In this document: one piece after another, positions 62,082 to 64,000 of the stretch
Layout of the letters: every line of letters begins with the position of its first letter
Position numbering within the stretch: position 1 is the stretch's first letter
NCBI RefSeq assembly: GCF_025996515.1
Contig: NZ_BLRH01000034.1
Location: forward strand, 1,426,001 to 1,490,000
From: Rhizohabitans arisaemae
GTDB taxonomy: Bacteria > Actinomycetota > Actinomycetes > Streptosporangiales > Streptosporangiaceae
Direction: 5' to 3'
DNA: 64,000 nucleotides
Notes under the pieces: model-generated
Told to the model about the DNA's origin: nothing
What the model saw: the letters and a program-made list of their open reading frames with translations, nothing else
The model's database searches: none
Made by a program: the position numbers and the translations under genes

Positions 62082-63332
62082 TCAGGTGACGGTGAGGCGG
62101 GCCTGGTACTCCGGGGACTGCCAGGTGCCGGTGGACATGATGTCGCCGAGGATCTCGGCCGCGTCGTAGACGTCGACGTGGCGAAGGTAGAGCGGGGCGA
62201 GCCCGAACCTGGCGATGTCGGGGGCGCGGAAGTCACCTTGGACGCCTCGGGCGCTCAGAGCCCGGGTGATCGCGTAGGCGTTCTCGTGCCGGAACGAGAC
62301 CTGGCTGCCGCGGTCGCTGGGTGCTCTCGGGGAGGCCAGGCTCAGCCCGTACTGCGCGCACCGCTCTTCCACCAGGTCGATGAAGAGGGAGGTCAGCGCC
62401 ACGCTCTTGGCCCGGACTTCGGCGAGGTCGACCTTGTCGAAGATGTCCAGGCTCGCGGCGAGGCCGCCGTAGGAGATCACGTGCGGGGTGCTGGTGAGGA
62501 ACCGGACGATGCCGCCGGTGGGCCGGTAGCCGGGTTCCATGGCGAACGGTTCGGCGTGTGAGTACCAGCCGGGGAGCGGCTGGTCGACCGCGTCGTGGTG
62601 GCGGGTGGCGGCGAAGATGAACGCGGGTGAGCCCGGGCCGCCGTTGAGGTACTTGTAGGTACAGCCCACCGCGAAGTCGGCGTCGCAGCCGTTCAGGTCG
62701 ATGGGGACGACTCCGGCGCTGTGGCAGAGGTCCCAGACGATCAGCGCGCCGGAGGCGTGTGCCCGCTCGGTGAGGGCGTCCATGTCGTAGCGCCGACCGG
62801 TCCGGTAGTCGACCTCGGAGACCAGGACCACGGCGACGTCGTCGTCGAAGGCGAAACCCGCCGCGGAGTCGGCCGAACCGTACTCGGAGAGGTCGCGGAG
62901 CTTGTAGGTGCCGAACGCGGCGACGGCCCCTTCGACCATGTAGTTGTCGGTGGGGAAGTTGGTCCGGTCGATGACGACGGTCTTGCGCCCGGGGCGCATG
63001 CGCATGGCGGCGACGACGACCTTGAACACGTTGACCGAGGTGGTGTCGGCGACGACCACCTCACCCTGGCCCGCGCCGATGAGCGGGGCGATCCGGTTTC
63101 CCATGGTGCGCGGGAGCACGAACCAGCCCGCGTCGTTCCAGCTCTTGGTGAGGCCTTGGCCCCACTCCTCCTCGACCATGTGGGTGATCCTGGCCGAGGC
63201 CGCCTTGGGGAGGGCGCCGAGCGAGTTCCCGGTGAGGTAGATCATCCCGTGTGGCAGGACGAACTCGTCACGGAGTCCCGCAAGGGGATCCGCGGCGTCC
63301 AAGGCCTCGCACCGGGCGCGGGTCAGGCTCAT
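62082..63332 (-). CDS. kynU: Kynureninase
   Basis: 416-aa PLP enzyme that cleaves kynurenine to anthranilate and alanine in tryptophan breakdown. PLP lysine in GCTYKYLNGGPGSPAF, YLTGNSLGALPK, VVVADTTSVNVFKVV, and the cofactor Asp in IVWDLCHSAGVVPID are intact. Length matches the family. Start ATG 63332 (MSLTRARCEALDAADPL). No tryptophan dioxygenase or formamidase gene lies beside it in this window. Confidence 0.93.
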   Translation of the reverse strand: MSLTRARCEALDAADPLAGLRDEFVLPHGMIYLTGNSLGALPKAASARITHMVEEEWGQGLTKSWNDAGWFVLPRTMGNRIAPLIGAGQGEVVVADTTSVNVFKVVVAAMRMRPGRKTVVIDRTNFPTDNYMVEGAVAAFGTYKLRDLSEYGSADSAAGFAFDDDVAVVLVSEVDYRTGRRYDMDALTERAHASGALIVWDLCHSAGVVPIDLNGCDADFAVGCTYKYLNGGPGSPAFIFAATRHHDAVDQPLPGWYSHAEPFAMEPGYRPTGGIVRFLTSTPHVISYGGLAASLDIFDKVDLAEVRAKSVALTSLFIDLVEERCAQYGLSLASPRAPSDRGSQVSFRHENAYAITRALSARGVQGDFRAPDIARFGLAPLYLRHVDVYDAAEILGDIMSTGTWQSPEYQARLTVT

Positions 63333-63650
63333 CTGCGTCGATCTCCCCTGGTCGGTATCTCGGGAATCATCCCTGATAACACTATTTCAGCCCTCCATCC
63401 GATTCCATGGCCCCACCTGCCTGTCCGTCCCGTACCGTGGAACGCGGACCGGGCGGGAGGCTCCGGCGGACCTGCTTCCCGAAGCGCGCGTCTCCGGCAC
63501 GCACGACCGGCGGCCCGGTAAACGCCGTACCTCGCATCCGTCCCAACCCCGAGATCGGGTACGGCCTCCGGCAGGCCGGCCGCACGCCGTACAAAATGTG
63601 ACTCGCCATGATTCGCGAAGTGTCGGTGGTTTCTTCTAACGTCCCGGCAC
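63333..63650. other. Divergent intergenic region
   Basis: About 320 bp between kynU and the next gene. No gene or RNA recognised. It should hold both promoters. Confidence 0.5.
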
Positions 63651-64000
63651 ATGACAAGCGCGACGCAGACCTACAGCTACGCCGGTCCCTCCACGCTGAC
63701 CGACGGACATCTCGGGCTCGCCACCTCCGGAGGGATCACCACCACCGGGTTCCAGGCGCATCCGCGCTTCTTCAGCGGCCTGCTCACCCAGGCCGCACCC
63801 GCCGCCGCGAGCCTGCTCGCCGTCGCCGACGTGGCGCTCGCCCGCTACCACAAGCCGCGGCCCGGCTACATGCGCGACCCGGTGGTGACCTGCAACGGCG
63901 ACCGGCTGCGGTTCGAGTCCTTCTCCGCCTGCGGCGGGGTGTACTCCCGCCTGGACGTGCTGGAGGGCTCCCTCGACGGCGAGGTGGTCGACCGGGGCAC
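63651..64000 (+). CDS. SWIM-family-like protein, N-terminal part
   Basis: Runs off the right edge; 116 codons are seen from ATG 63651. It reads TYSYAGPSTLTDGHLGLATS, then HPRFFSGLLTQAAPAAASLL, DPVVTCNGDRLRFESFSACG and GVYSRLDVLEGSL. This is the N-terminal domain of a second type of actinomycete SWIM zinc-finger protein, as far as I can recall; the SWIM motif itself would lie beyond the edge. It is separated from the yeh-like cluster by about 3 kb, so a link with it is possible but not shown. Confidence 0.6.
   Translation, partial: MTSATQTYSYAGPSTLTDGHLGLATSGGITTTGFQAHPRFFSGLLTQAAPAAASLLAVADVALARYHKPRPGYMRDPVVTCNGDRLRFESFSACGGVYSRLDVLEGSLDGEVVDRG

Noticed and set aside
1-64000. CRISPR arrays, tRNA/rRNA genes, IS elements and integrases
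   Set aside because: None recognised: no regularly spaced repeats, no cloverleaf-like or rRNA sequence and no transposase motifs were seen.

Overview
The window is high-GC actinomycete DNA, most likely from the order Streptosporangiales. Signs of this are the frequent GTG starts, an AfsR-type NB-ARC/TPR protein next to a DUF6879-like pair, DrrAB-like transport genes under a PadR regulator, and many 4-8 bp stop/start overlaps. This is inferred from gene content; no rRNA or tRNA gene was seen. It reads as chromosomal sequence: housekeeping genes (sbcCD, polX, pgeF, kynU, an acyl-CoA carboxylase subunit) alternate with accessory blocks. No CRISPR array, transposase or integrase was recognised.

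Layout. 1-1417: the 5' part of an acyl-CoA carboxylase carboxyltransferase gene (mccB-like), divergent from a TetR regulator that has an operator-like dyad at each end. 1597-8164: a degenerate tandem duplication. An ADP-ribosylglycohydrolase gene plus a class IV aminotransferase gene occur intact on the left; on the right are a second aminotransferase and a 58-bp scrap of the hydrolase. A lipoprotein and an AAA ATPase sit between the copies, and two unrecognised, lower-GC genes lie to the right. 8275-13389: a three-gene operon encoding a CHAT protease-like protein, an unknown 226-aa protein and a nucleotide-cyclase-like/TPR protein. This is the best candidate for a signalling or conflict system. 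13549-15990: PadR regulator with a drug-type ABC exporter. 16346-19630: small protein, DUF6879-like protein, and an NB-ARC/TPR protein with no usable start codon. 19758-24512: M48 and secreted proteins and pgeF.

24563-27598: an array of four hairpins, a TauD-like dioxygenase with an altered iron-binding motif and a cysteine-rich leader peptide, then a deaminase and an AlkZ-like protein. 27695-33478: a four-gene envelope operon rich in His and copper-domain features, divergent from a NarL-type two-component system. 33643-37937: M50 protease, carotenoid-desaturase-like oxidoreductase, SpoIIE-type phosphatase. 37941-47208: sbcCD, two alpha/beta hydrolases and a Ser/Thr kinase. 47641-51927: polX, a DUF4429/SHOCT protein, and a DHA2 exporter behind a MerR-type promoter with a 19-bp spacer.

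52015-53028: an enolase-superfamily protein that has lost its catalytic lysines. 53110-60299: a tightly coupled operon (SWIM, 61-aa protein, DUF5691, MoxR ATPase, DUF5682, vWA) resembling an expanded E. coli yehLMPQ set. 60372-64000: a saccharopine-dehydrogenase-like protein with a divergent MarR regulator and twin dyads, kynureninase, and the start of a further SWIM-like protein. Functions are assigned by reading motifs only; no database search was run.
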